Translations under genes and position numbers: made by a program | Shown: positions 1-6,591 of the stretch, piece by piece | Position numbering within the stretch: the first letter of the stretch is position 1 | How the letters are laid out: each line of letters opens with the position of its first letter | The notes under the pieces: generated by a model | The model's input: only the letters and a program-made list of their open reading frames with translations | Databases searched by the model: none | What the model was told of the DNA's origin: nothing | DNA from: an uncultured Ignavibacteria bacterium | Lineage (GTDB): Bacteria > Bacteroidota > Ignavibacteria > SZUA-365 | Direction: 5' to 3' | Assembly (NCBI GenBank): GCA_913060595.1 | Contig: CAJXSA010000151.1 | Coordinates: forward strand, 1 to 8,806 | Length of the DNA: 8,806 nt

Positions 1-587
1 TGTTCAATATCCGCAAACGCCTGCTCCGCCAGCTCTCCCCCGCGCTGGAAATGGGCCGCAGCTTCGTGCGCCGGGAATACCAGAAGCAGTTCCTTCCGCT
101 CATGCTGCTCTGGAAAGGCATCGGCGCCTATGTCGTGCGCAATCCGCAGTACAGGCACCTCTTCGGTCCGGTCAGCATCAACAGCGCCTACAGCAGCCAC
201 ACGCAGGACATGCTCATGCACTTCCTGCGCCGCACCGCGATGGATGAACGCGCGTCGATGGTGCGGGCAAAAACGCCGCCCCCGCACCGGCGCGCCGGCC
301 TCGATCCCGCCACGATGTCCACCGTCGTGCGTGAACTCGGTGACCTCTCCGCTCTCATCGCCGACATCGAAAAGGACCAGCGCGACGTCCCCATCCTCCT
401 CAAACAGTACCTCAAACTCGGCGGCAGGCTGCTCGGCTTCAACATGGATCCGGATTTCTCCGACGTGCTCGACGGACTGATTCTCGTCGACCTGACGAAA
501 ACGGACCCCAGGATGCTCGAACGCTACATGGGAAAGGACGGCGCAGCCTCCTTCCTGGCCTTTCATGCGGAAAACAGCACCAGATAA
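1..587 (+). CDS. Partial (5' end missing) hemolysin-like / GNAT-family lysophospholipid N-acyltransferase
   Basis: The reading frame is open from base 3 with no stop, so the ATG at 51 is very probably internal and the true start lies left of the window. About 195 C-terminal residues are visible. They resemble the C-terminal half of the COG3176/OlsB-like acyltransferase family, often annotated as hemolysin or lysophospholipid acyltransferase. Recognisable blocks are ALEMGRSFVRREYQK followed by LPLMLLWKGIGAYV, then LFGPVSINSAYSS, and a late block with VPILLKQYLKLGGRLLGFN and DPDFSDVLDGLILVDL. In family members known to me from Bacteroidota these blocks follow a PlsC-type acyltransferase domain, which would be in the missing part. 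The family acylates amino or lysophospholipid acceptors at the membrane; the substrate cannot be read here. The frame ends at TAA 585-587. The family call is fairly sure, the exact reaction is not. Confidence 0.8.
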   Translation, partial: FNIRKRLLRQLSPALEMGRSFVRREYQKQFLPLMLLWKGIGAYVVRNPQYRHLFGPVSINSAYSSHTQDMLMHFLRRTAMDERASMVRAKTPPPHRRAGLDPATMSTVVRELGDLSALIADIEKDQRDVPILLKQYLKLGGRLLGFNMDPDFSDVLDGLILVDLTKTDPRMLERYMGKDGAASFLAFHAENSTR

Positions 588-596
588 GCTGTTTTC
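570..596 (+). terminator. Inverted repeat surrounding the acyltransferase stop codon (possible weak terminator)
   Basis: A perfect 9-bp inverted repeat pairs GAAAACAGC (570-578) with GCTGTTTTC (588-596). The 9-nt loop contains the TAA stop codon. No clean T-run follows the right arm, so a standard rho-independent terminator is doubtful. It could act as an mRNA 3'-end stabiliser or be incidental. Confidence 0.3.
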
Positions 597-611
597 GACG
601 ATTTCATAAAA

Positions 612-717
612 GTTAACACGCCCTAACTTCGTGGTCTCCAGATTTTAACATATCCTAACTTTCCGTTTACAAATGTTAACACACCCTAACTTTCGATTTT
701 AGGGTGTGTTAACATTT
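612..717. repeat. Array of 18-bp motif GTTAACACNCCCTAACTT: three direct copies and one inverted
   Basis: Direct copies lie at 612-629 (GTTAACACGCCCTAACTT), 644-661 (TTTAACATATCCTAACTT) and 675-692 (GTTAACACACCCTAACTT). An inverted copy occupies 696-713, its first three bases differing slightly. Start-to-start spacings are 32, 31 and 21 bp, close to 3, 3 and 2 turns of B-DNA. The island is AT-rich: 24 of 80 bases at 641-720 are G or C, against strongly GC-rich coding neighbours. The two full plus-strand copies begin with the palindrome GTTAAC, and the inverted copy carries it too. Phased repeats in a non-coding gap upstream of a gene suggest binding sites for a regulator, but neither the protein nor the target is identified. 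Confidence 0.7.
671..717. other. Perfect 19-bp inverted repeat with 9-nt loop
   Basis: AAATGTTAACACACCCTAA (671-689) is the exact reverse complement of 699-717, separated by the 9-nt loop CTTTCGATT. Only 6 of the 19 pairs are G:C, and no T-run directly follows on either strand, which argues against a typical intrinsic terminator. It is made from the third direct copy and the inverted copy of the 18-bp motif. It could be a dyad operator, an RNA hairpin at the 3' end of the acyltransferase transcript, or the remnant of a small mobile unit. Confidence 0.65.
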
Positions 718-797
718 ATTCTACTCACATTTTTTGTCATCCGGGACAATTCTATCGCCACGCAGCGGATCGTGGGAATCCGGGGCGGCGAATTCAT

Positions 798-826
798 TTG
801 AACTTTGTGCTTCCGGGTTGCATTAT
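798..826 (+). promoter_or_regulatory. Candidate sigma70-like promoter of the amylase gene
   Basis: TTGAAC (798-803) and CATTAT (821-826) are separated by exactly 17 bp, each matching 4 of 6 bases of the -35 and -10 consensus. Transcription would start near 833, leaving a leader of roughly 30 nt before the ATG at 865. Bacteroidota often use a different promoter (TTG and TAnnTTTG), and I see no good match to that here, so this is a moderate guess. The repeat array ends about 80 bp upstream, a plausible distance for a regulator site. Confidence 0.35.
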
Positions 827-848
827 GGTGGGAACAGTTGTTTTCACC
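827..848 (+). promoter_or_regulatory. Leader hairpin upstream of the amylase start
   Basis: GGTGGGAACA (827-836) can pair with TGTTTTCACC (839-848), using eight Watson-Crick and two G:U pairs. The innermost pair must open to give a 4-nt loop. The hairpin ends 16 nt before the ATG. No Shine-Dalgarno sequence is evident in this leader. A role in translation or mRNA stability is conjecture. Confidence 0.25.
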
Positions 849-864
849 TTGATTCCGTATCCTC

Positions 865-3852
865 ATGCGCGCATTGTTTTCGCTTCTGCTCGTCTGCCTG
901 TTCACCCTCCCGCTCACGGCCCAGGACAGCGTGGACGTCACCTTCCGCTACAAACCGGCCGGCAATCACACTTTCGTGCATCTCGCCGGGGAATTCAACA
1001 ACTGGGCCAACAACAGCAGCGGAGTGATCAATCCCGGTCCCCGGTGGACGATGGACAAGCTGCCGGACGGCAGCTGGGAGAAAACCGTGCGCCTCGAGGT
1101 GGACGGTGGGTCCGGGCCGGACGGGTCCTATCAGTACAAATTCAACATCGACGGAAAATCCGACGGCTGGCTCGCCGATCCGCTCAATCCCCGCATCTTC
1201 GGCGAATACAGCAACAGCATCATTCATGTGCGCCGGCCGACGGTGTTCCATGTCCGCGTGGAGAACGGTCCGGTCGTCACCACGGACTCGGTGCGCCTGC
1301 TCGCGGACATCTTCCCCGCCGTCGGACATCCGATCGACGCCATGGGCATACGGATCGAGGTCGACGGGCAGGCGGTCGCCGGATTCGGCACGGGCTATGA
1401 CCCGGCCACCGGCCGCTACGCGCGCACGCTCACGGGAATAGAGGACGGCAGTCATGTCCTCACGCTCACCGCCGGCGACGGCATCGGACTGAGCAGCGAC
1501 TCTGTGCGCTTCACGCTGCTGACCGCGGAACTGCAATGGCTCACGCGTGATCACCCGGGGACATACAGAGAGTCGCAGCAGCTCGAAGGGTACATTTCCG
1601 CCGCGGGCGTCAATGACGTGGTCGTCACACGCAGCGGAGGCGACACGCTGGAAACGACGGTGGTCGGTGACCGCTTCTTCGCGGACGCTGATTTAATTGA
1701 GGGAGACAACGTGTTCATCGCGCGCGGGATGAAGGACCTGCAGCCGGTGGAGAGCATCTCGCTCACCATCCGTCGTCTCGTAGACAACACTCCGAAAATC
1801 GGCATGGAAATGCGCTTCTCCGGCGGACAGATCCACCTGGACGTCTCCGGCAGTAGTGGCGGACCGCTTACGCTCCGCTGGGTGTCCGAGGACAGCCTGA
1901 ATCCCGCTCCCCTCAACATCGACCGCACCGGCGGCAGCATTTCCTTCAACCTTCCTTCTCCGCCGGGCGAGTATTACATTCGCCTCGAGGCAACGGACGG
2001 CGACATGAATTCCGCCTACGTCCGGCATTACATCAACGTCCCGGACATAAACACGCCCCCCGTCATCCCGACACTCTCAGGCGTCGACGATAATCCCGCC
2101 TGGGTGCGCGACGCGGTGGTGTACGAAATCTTCGTGCCCGCGTTTTCCTCCGACGGCGACCTGCAGGGCGTCATCGACGGCCTGCCCCGCCTGCGCGCGC
2201 TCGGTGTGAACACGCTCTGGCTGATGCCCATCATGGACAATCCGGGCAGCATCAACTCGTTCAACGCCGGCTACAGCATCATCGATTTCTATGACGTCGA
2301 CGAGAGCATCGGGACGCTGGCGGACTACGATGAGCTGGTCGACAGCGTGCACGCGAACGGCATGCGCATCATTCTCGACATCACACCCAACCACGTGCAC
2401 GAGAATCATCCCTGGGTGGAGGACATCCGCCGGTGGGGCGATTACTCCATCTTCCGCCCGTTCATCGAGACCCGCCTGATCGGCAGTCCGCGAGACATTG
2501 GCCACAGCATCGTCACCGAGGAAGGCTACCCGCTGTACGCGCGCTACTCGAACTGGACGCTGCCGAATCTCAATCTCTCCGATTCCGAAACGCAGCGCGC
2601 GATGATGGACGTGTATCGCTACTGGCTGGTCGACCGCCGGTCCGACGGTTTCCGCCTCGACGTGTACTGGGGACCGCAGAACCGCTATGGCGAGAAGGTG
2701 TGGTGGCGGCCCTTCCGCGAGGAGATCAAGGGCTACAAGCCCGAGGCGTTCATACTCGGTGAAACCGACGGCACGGGAGAGGGCAGCGAAATCAACTACG
2801 CGGACGGCGGCGGCGCACTCGACGCCGGCTACGACTGGAACTGGTACGGACAGATCAAGGGCACGCTGGGAAACGGCGCGGTCGGATCCCTCGACGACCG
2901 CACACGGAATTATTCCCCGAACGAAAACTACAATCACTACACCGGTCCCAACGCGCATTACTTCCGCTTCATGGAAAACCATGATGAAACGCGCATCGCG
3001 GAACTGTTCTCGAGCAACACCGACCGCACCAAACCCGGCGCCGTGGTCATGCTCACCGCCCCGGGCATCCCCATGCTCTACGCGGGACAGGAGGTCGGCT
3101 GGAAAGGCCGCCGCAACCGCATCGACTTCGCGGTCGCCCCGCGCCCAGATTTCTTCGACTACTATCGCGAGCTCATCGCGCTGCGAAGCGACTATGCCTC
3201 CCTCCGCTCCCCGCGCATCGTGCGGGTGGATAACGGAACACCCGGCGTGTACAGTTTCCTGCGTCCCGAGAGGGATGAAAACATCGTCACCGCGGCCAGC
3301 TTCCTCGACCGTCCCGCTTCCGTCACGCTGTCGATTGAAGAATCCATGCTCGACCTGGGCGAAGCCCTGGAGGAGGGACGCATGTACTATATGAACGACA
3401 TGCTCGCGGACTCCACGTTCGCCGTCACCGCGGAAGATCTCGCCGCGTTCACCTTCGACGTCATGCCGTTCCAGTCGCGCGTGTTCGTCTTTTCCGACAG
3501 CGCCTTCTACCCGATGGTCACCTCCGTGCATGCGCCTCCCGCGGCAGATGACGGTGCGTACCGGCTCTACCAGAACTATCCGAATCCCGTGCCCGCCGGC
3601 GCCGGCACCATGCTTCGCTACCGCCTGGGCGGCGCGCCTGGCAGCGTGCAGAGCGTTTCAGCAGTGGTCTACGACGCTCTCGGACGCGAGGTGCTGCGCA
3701 CCCCGGTGCTCCAGCGCGCGAGCGGAACACACAGCCAGCCGCTGGAGACCGCCTCGCTGCCCGCCGGTCGCTACCTCCTCCGCATGATCGCAACCGGCGC
3801 ACGCGGCAGCGTGCAGTGGACCGGCAGCATGGGCTTCACCGTCCTGCGCTAG
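865..3852 (+). CDS. Secreted multidomain GH13 alpha-amylase-family glycoside hydrolase with T9SS sorting domain
   Basis: This 995-residue protein should hydrolyse or transfer alpha-glucans such as starch, glycogen or maltodextrin outside the cell or on its surface. Residues 1-20 are a signal peptide (hydrophobic core, then LTAQ). Residues ~23-122 resemble a CBM48/AMPK-type glycogen-binding module (EFNNW, YKFNIDG, DPLNP). Residues ~125-395 look like two or three Ig-like beta domains. The GH13 barrel starts near 413 (DAVVYEIFVPAFS). Catalytic regions are intact: DITPNH (D505, H510), LPNLN (566-570), GFRLDV (R597, nucleophile D599), GE (acid/base E633) and ENHD (H706, stabiliser D707). A C-terminal beta domain follows, then a T9SS type A sorting domain (~899-995, YQNYPNP). 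The ATG at 865 is chosen because it opens directly into the signal peptide. GH13 members share these motifs with pullulanases and neopullulanases, so the exact substrate is open. Confidence 0.93.
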   Translation: MRALFSLLLVCLFTLPLTAQDSVDVTFRYKPAGNHTFVHLAGEFNNWANNSSGVINPGPRWTMDKLPDGSWEKTVRLEVDGGSGPDGSYQYKFNIDGKSDGWLADPLNPRIFGEYSNSIIHVRRPTVFHVRVENGPVVTTDSVRLLADIFPAVGHPIDAMGIRIEVDGQAVAGFGTGYDPATGRYARTLTGIEDGSHVLTLTAGDGIGLSSDSVRFTLLTAELQWLTRDHPGTYRESQQLEGYISAAGVNDVVVTRSGGDTLETTVVGDRFFADADLIEGDNVFIARGMKDLQPVESISLTIRRLVDNTPKIGMEMRFSGGQIHLDVSGSSGGPLTLRWVSEDSLNPAPLNIDRTGGSISFNLPSPPGEYYIRLEATDGDMNSAYVRHYINVPDINTPPVIPTLSGVDDNPAWVRDAVVYEIFVPAFSSDGDLQGVIDGLPRLRALGVNTLWLMPIMDNPGSINSFNAGYSIIDFYDVDESIGTLADYDELVDSVHANGMRIILDITPNHVHENHPWVEDIRRWGDYSIFRPFIETRLIGSPRDIGHSIVTEEGYPLYARYSNWTLPNLNLSDSETQRAMMDVYRYWLVDRRSDGFRLDVYWGPQNRYGEKVWWRPFREEIKGYKPEAFILGETDGTGEGSEINYADGGGALDAGYDWNWYGQIKGTLGNGAVGSLDDRTRNYSPNENYNHYTGPNAHYFRFMENHDETRIAELFSSNTDRTKPGAVVMLTAPGIPMLYAGQEVGWKGRRNRIDFAVAPRPDFFDYYRELIALRSDYASLRSPRIVRVDNGTPGVYSFLRPERDENIVTAASFLDRPASVTLSIEESMLDLGEALEEGRMYYMNDMLADSTFAVTAEDLAAFTFDVMPFQSRVFVFSDSAFYPMVTSVHAPPAADDGAYRLYQNYPNPVPAGAGTMLRYRLGGAPGSVQSVSAVVYDALGREVLRTPVLQRASGTHSQPLETASLPAGRYLLRMIATGARGSVQWTGSMGFTVLR

Positions 3853-3873
3853 CGCCGCTTCCCCGCAATGGCG

Positions 3874-3921
3874 AACGCCCCGGCAGCTCGATGGCAGCCG
3901 GGGCGTTGGCGTTTCGTTTCG
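3874..3921. terminator. Hairpin terminator between convergent genes
   Basis: AACGCCCCGGC (3874-3884) pairs perfectly with GCCGGGGCGTT (3897-3907): 11 bp, 8 of them G:C, with a 12-nt loop. On the plus strand a T-rich stretch, GTTTCGTTTCGT, follows just downstream, fitting a rho-independent terminator for the amylase gene. The stem lies 21 nt past the amylase stop and 30 nt past the stop of the convergent DUF3078 gene, so it may serve both. On the minus strand no T-run follows. Confidence 0.7.
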
Positions 3922-3937
3922 TATTGATGCGCCGAGA

Positions 3938-4804
3938 TCAGAGCAGCGAATAGCGCAGTCCGAGCGCGATGGCCTGTTTGACCTGCGTGCGGCGCGTCTG
4001 GGAAATGTCGTGCACGAGAATCACGTTCAGTGAAGCGACGACATAGTCGTTCACCTTCGCGTTGAGCGTGTTGTCCCAGCGCACATCCCAGACGTCCATC
4101 TGGTTGAAGGCGGAGAACAGGTTCAGCTGGGACGTGTAGACGATGTTCTCCATGACGGTGATCTTCACCCCGGTGGCGGATTCGATACCCGTCTGGAAAC
4201 GGAAGTCTTCGATCTCACCATCCGTGTCCGGATCATCCGCGAAACCGTAGTCCGCCGAGGAGAATGTTTCCTTGAAAGCGATACCGAGACGCGTGAAGAA
4301 GGTCTCGCCCGTCGAGTAGGTGAAACCGGCGGACTGTATCAGGTACAGCGGATCGAAGGGCCCAGACGCCAGCGTGCGGACCTCCTGACCGTTCTCATCC
4401 TCCGACACGGTGTAACCGTCGTCGAACTGCGTGCGCAGCTGATTGGCCACGTAGGGATCGATTTTCCAGCCGATGTTGTGCGAATACACGCTCTCCCAGA
4501 ACAGCTCGTCCTCGGACTTCTGGAAATCGTCGTCACCGAGCTTGGTCTTGCCGTATGCGATTTTCAGCGTGTTGTTCCATTTCCAGTCGGTCTGCTGATA
4601 CAGGAACTTGCCGTTCACCAGGAAGGTCCACGCGAGCGTGTTCTCCCCGCCCTGCGTCCAGTTGTGCAGGCTCACCTGCGTCAGGTTGAGTCCGGCGACA
4701 AGAGTGTTGTTCCAGCCCATGACCGGTTCTTCCTTCTCCTGTGCGCGCAGCTGCGGCGCCGCGAGAACGAGAATCGTCACAATAAGGGTAGCTGCGGTCT
4801 TCAT
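3938..4804 (-). CDS. DUF3078 family outer-membrane-type protein
   Basis: The product has 288 residues with a clear signal peptide (1-22, ending LRAQ). The mature N-terminus (WNNTLVAGLNLTQVSLHNW, then TQGGENTLAW) and the following WNNTLKIAYGKTKLGDDDF and ELFWESVYSH are typical of DUF3078, a family of unknown function common in Bacteroidota and relatives. Alternating polar/hydrophobic strands and the ending GLRYSLL suggest an outer-membrane beta-barrel, though the last residue is Leu rather than the usual aromatic. AGAGGA (4810-4815 read on the minus strand) sits 5 nt before the ATG and supports this start. It lies 134 bp downstream of the permease gene on the same strand. It could be part of that operon or have its own promoter; none stood out in the gap. 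Function is unknown. Confidence 0.85.
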   Translation of the reverse strand: MKTAATLIVTILVLAAPQLRAQEKEEPVMGWNNTLVAGLNLTQVSLHNWTQGGENTLAWTFLVNGKFLYQQTDWKWNNTLKIAYGKTKLGDDDFQKSEDELFWESVYSHNIGWKIDPYVANQLRTQFDDGYTVSEDENGQEVRTLASGPFDPLYLIQSAGFTYSTGETFFTRLGIAFKETFSSADYGFADDPDTDGEIEDFRFQTGIESATGVKITVMENIVYTSQLNLFSAFNQMDVWDVRWDNTLNAKVNDYVVASLNVILVHDISQTRRTQVKQAIALGLRYSLL

Positions 4805-4938
4805 GCATATCCTCTGATAAATGATGGATGTGTGTTGCCGTTGTGTGGCCGCGCGCCCGGGCAGGGCGACGATGATATGTATTCGGTGGAGCGATGGACA
4901 GTCTCCGCGAATAATAACACTTCCGGACGAAAAATGGT
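4805..4938. other. Intergenic gap between permease and DUF3078 genes
   Basis: This 134-bp gap holds the DUF3078 ribosome binding site (4810-4815), a GC-rich stretch around 4850-4862 with the palindrome GCCCGGGC, and an AT-rich part near 4905-4935. I could not pick a convincing promoter or terminator. The AT-rich segment just downstream of the permease stop is where a promoter would most likely be. Confidence 0.4.
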
Positions 4939-6579
4939 TTACTGGTCGAACTGCAGGCGGCGGGTTTTTGTGCGCACGCGTTCGGCGGCGAGACGTTCAA
5001 ACACGAGGGTGAGCAGCGCGAGGACGAGCAGCGTGATGCCCGTCGCATACGCGGAGGGATAGATGAGGCGCGCGAGCACGTTGATGATGACGGTCATCAC
5101 GACCGCGGCGACGATGATGCCGATGAAGATTCCCGCTGTGCGCTCTCCCTTGCGCGAGGGACGCGAGAATGGAAGGTAGGGATTGACCATCACGATGACC
5201 TGCAGTATCAGATGCGAGAGCATGCTGAGTATGAACACGTGCAGAAGCACGTGTCGGATGCTTTCGAAATAGAAAAGGAACACGACACCGAGCGCGAGCA
5301 GGTACGGCAGGATGAAAAACACAACGAGCACGTCTTTCACTGCCAGCACGATTTTTCCCTTGTCGGAGGGCGTCGCGTGAAATATCCACGAGGCCTGCCA
5401 GGCGTCGCTGCGCACGAGTGAGGCCATGAGAAGCACGGGAAAAAACGCCATCGCGAAATACAGGAGGTTCGCCTTTTCCACATGCTCGGCAGGATCGACG
5501 AAGGGATCGGCAAGTCCCCCGCCCCCGCTGAGCCCGGCAATCAGGTACAGCACGGTGAGCGGCACGATGGCGAGCACGGACATGCGGAATTTCTGATCGT
5601 ACTTGAACTGGTTGCGGATCAGGCGTGCGGCGGCGCGACCCTCGTTCCGCCTGAACATGGGCAGGGACATGGTGCGCGAAGGACGGGCGGGCTTCTGATC
5701 CTCCGTCGTTTCGTCGAGGCGCGCGATCATCGCCGCGTATTCGAGTGAGAGTTTCTCATAGGCGTAGGTCAGCAGCGTGAACGTCGCGCCCGCGCCGAGC
5801 AGTATCGATGCGAATTCCAGCCAGAATCCCCTGCCTTCGAAAATGGAGAGCACGCTCGAAAACCATGTCGGCGGCAGCAGCAGCATCCAGCTCTCCTGCG
5901 GAATGTCCACGTCCGTGACCAGGCCCGCGTTGAACAGGGATGAAAAGATCATTCCGCTGCCGTACACGACGAAGGACAGCACCAGCTGCAGATACGAAAA
6001 CACCCGGCGCAGTTTCTTCGGATGGATGACGCGCAGCAGGTTGACGTACAGAAAGATGATGGCCATCGCCGTGAACACGCCCGCCCCCAGCATGCCGAGC
6101 ATGGCGGCGACTCCGAGATGGGGCTGAAAGCCGTCACGGAACACGTAGACCAACGAAGGCGCGAGTCCGATGGCGCCGGTGATCACGCCCAGGTAGACGA
6201 GCATGTTCGCCATGCGCGAGGCAAAGAAGGTGCGGGAGGAAATGGGCCGGTGGGCGAGGATGTGGTAATCCTCCGGTGCGACGACGATGGACTGAAACTC
6301 GACGAGAATGGAGGTCGCCACCGAGAACATGACGATGGTCATCATCGACGTGCCCGAGAAAAACAGGTCGCCGGATTCCAGGATCAGAAAACTGATGACC
6401 AGGCCGAGGAAACCGTAGAACACCAGGATCTGCCACAGTCCCGGAAAACGGCGCTTCGATTTCTTTTTCCGGGAGCCGGCGAAAAGTCCCGTGCGGAAAT
6501 CGATGCGAAGGGATGTGCGCAGCAGCGCGCGAAACTGCCTCGGATCGATATCCAGTCGCGCGAGCAGGCGATCAAGCAT
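4939..6579 (-). CDS. ABC transporter permease, ~12 transmembrane helices (ABC-2/EcsB-like)
   Basis: The 546-residue product is a polytopic inner-membrane protein. Hydrophobic segments near residues 48-66, 74-97, 124-146, 154-181, 194-215, 254-275, 333-352, 370-388, 411-437, 441-466, 482-506 and 510-530 give about twelve helices in two halves. They are separated by a charged cytoplasmic-looking loop (~276-332). The N-terminal ~45 residues are basic and probably cytoplasmic (GSRKKKSKRR). It starts exactly at the stop codon of the upstream ATPase (TGATG), and GGAG sits 8 nt before the ATG at 6588-6591, inside the ATPase 3' end. This is strong evidence for coupled translation and a shared complex. 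The EcsA-like partner suggests an export or membrane-associated role, but the permease is longer than typical EcsB. The substrate is not deducible. Confidence 0.85.
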   Translation of the reverse strand: MLDRLLARLDIDPRQFRALLRTSLRIDFRTGLFAGSRKKKSKRRFPGLWQILVFYGFLGLVISFLILESGDLFFSGTSMMTIVMFSVATSILVEFQSIVVAPEDYHILAHRPISSRTFFASRMANMLVYLGVITGAIGLAPSLVYVFRDGFQPHLGVAAMLGMLGAGVFTAMAIIFLYVNLLRVIHPKKLRRVFSYLQLVLSFVVYGSGMIFSSLFNAGLVTDVDIPQESWMLLLPPTWFSSVLSIFEGRGFWLEFASILLGAGATFTLLTYAYEKLSLEYAAMIARLDETTEDQKPARPSRTMSLPMFRRNEGRAAARLIRNQFKYDQKFRMSVLAIVPLTVLYLIAGLSGGGGLADPFVDPAEHVEKANLLYFAMAFFPVLLMASLVRSDAWQASWIFHATPSDKGKIVLAVKDVLVVFFILPYLLALGVVFLFYFESIRHVLLHVFILSMLSHLILQVIVMVNPYLPFSRPSRKGERTAGIFIGIIVAAVVMTVIINVLARLIYPSAYATGITLLVLALLTLVFERLAAERVRTKTRRLQFDQ

Positions 6580-6591
6580 CAGACGCGCTCC
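6577..6591 (-). promoter_or_regulatory. Translational coupling site: ATPase stop / permease start with internal Shine-Dalgarno
   Basis: On the minus strand GGAG (6591-6588) is followed after 8 nt by ATG (6579-6577). The A of this ATG is also the last base of the ATPase TGA (6581-6579). This TGATG arrangement is a standard sign of coupled, stoichiometric translation of two partner subunits. Confidence 0.8.

Noticed and set aside
51..53. ATG as the real start of the acyltransferase
   Set aside because: The frame is open upstream to the window edge, and the upstream residues (RLLRQLSPALE) continue the conserved family block, so the gene is cut by the window.
612..717. Integron attC site or telomere-like repeat
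   Set aside because: The GTTAACA and CCCTAAC ends do not meet the GTTRRRY/RYYYAAC core rules, and no integrase or cassette gene is nearby. The resemblance of CCCTAA to eukaryotic telomere repeats is chance, as it is not in tandem.
671..717. Classical rho-independent terminator
   Set aside because: The stem is AT-rich (6 of 19 pairs G:C) and no T-run directly follows on either strand.
612..717. CRISPR array
   Set aside because: Repeats are short (18 bp), degenerate and few, spacers are only 13-14 bp, one copy is inverted, and no cas gene is present.
798..1400. 200-codon plus-strand frame overlapping the amylase start
   Set aside because: It is out of frame with the amylase, and its translation is basic and Arg/Gly/Gln-rich without a domain. 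The overlapping amylase frame has a signal peptide and CBM.
2077..3531. 484-codon open frame on the minus strand
   Set aside because: It lies entirely opposite the GH13 gene, whose catalytic motifs are intact. The translation is rich in His, Arg, Ala, Val and Asp without any domain, as expected for an antisense shadow in high-GC coding DNA.
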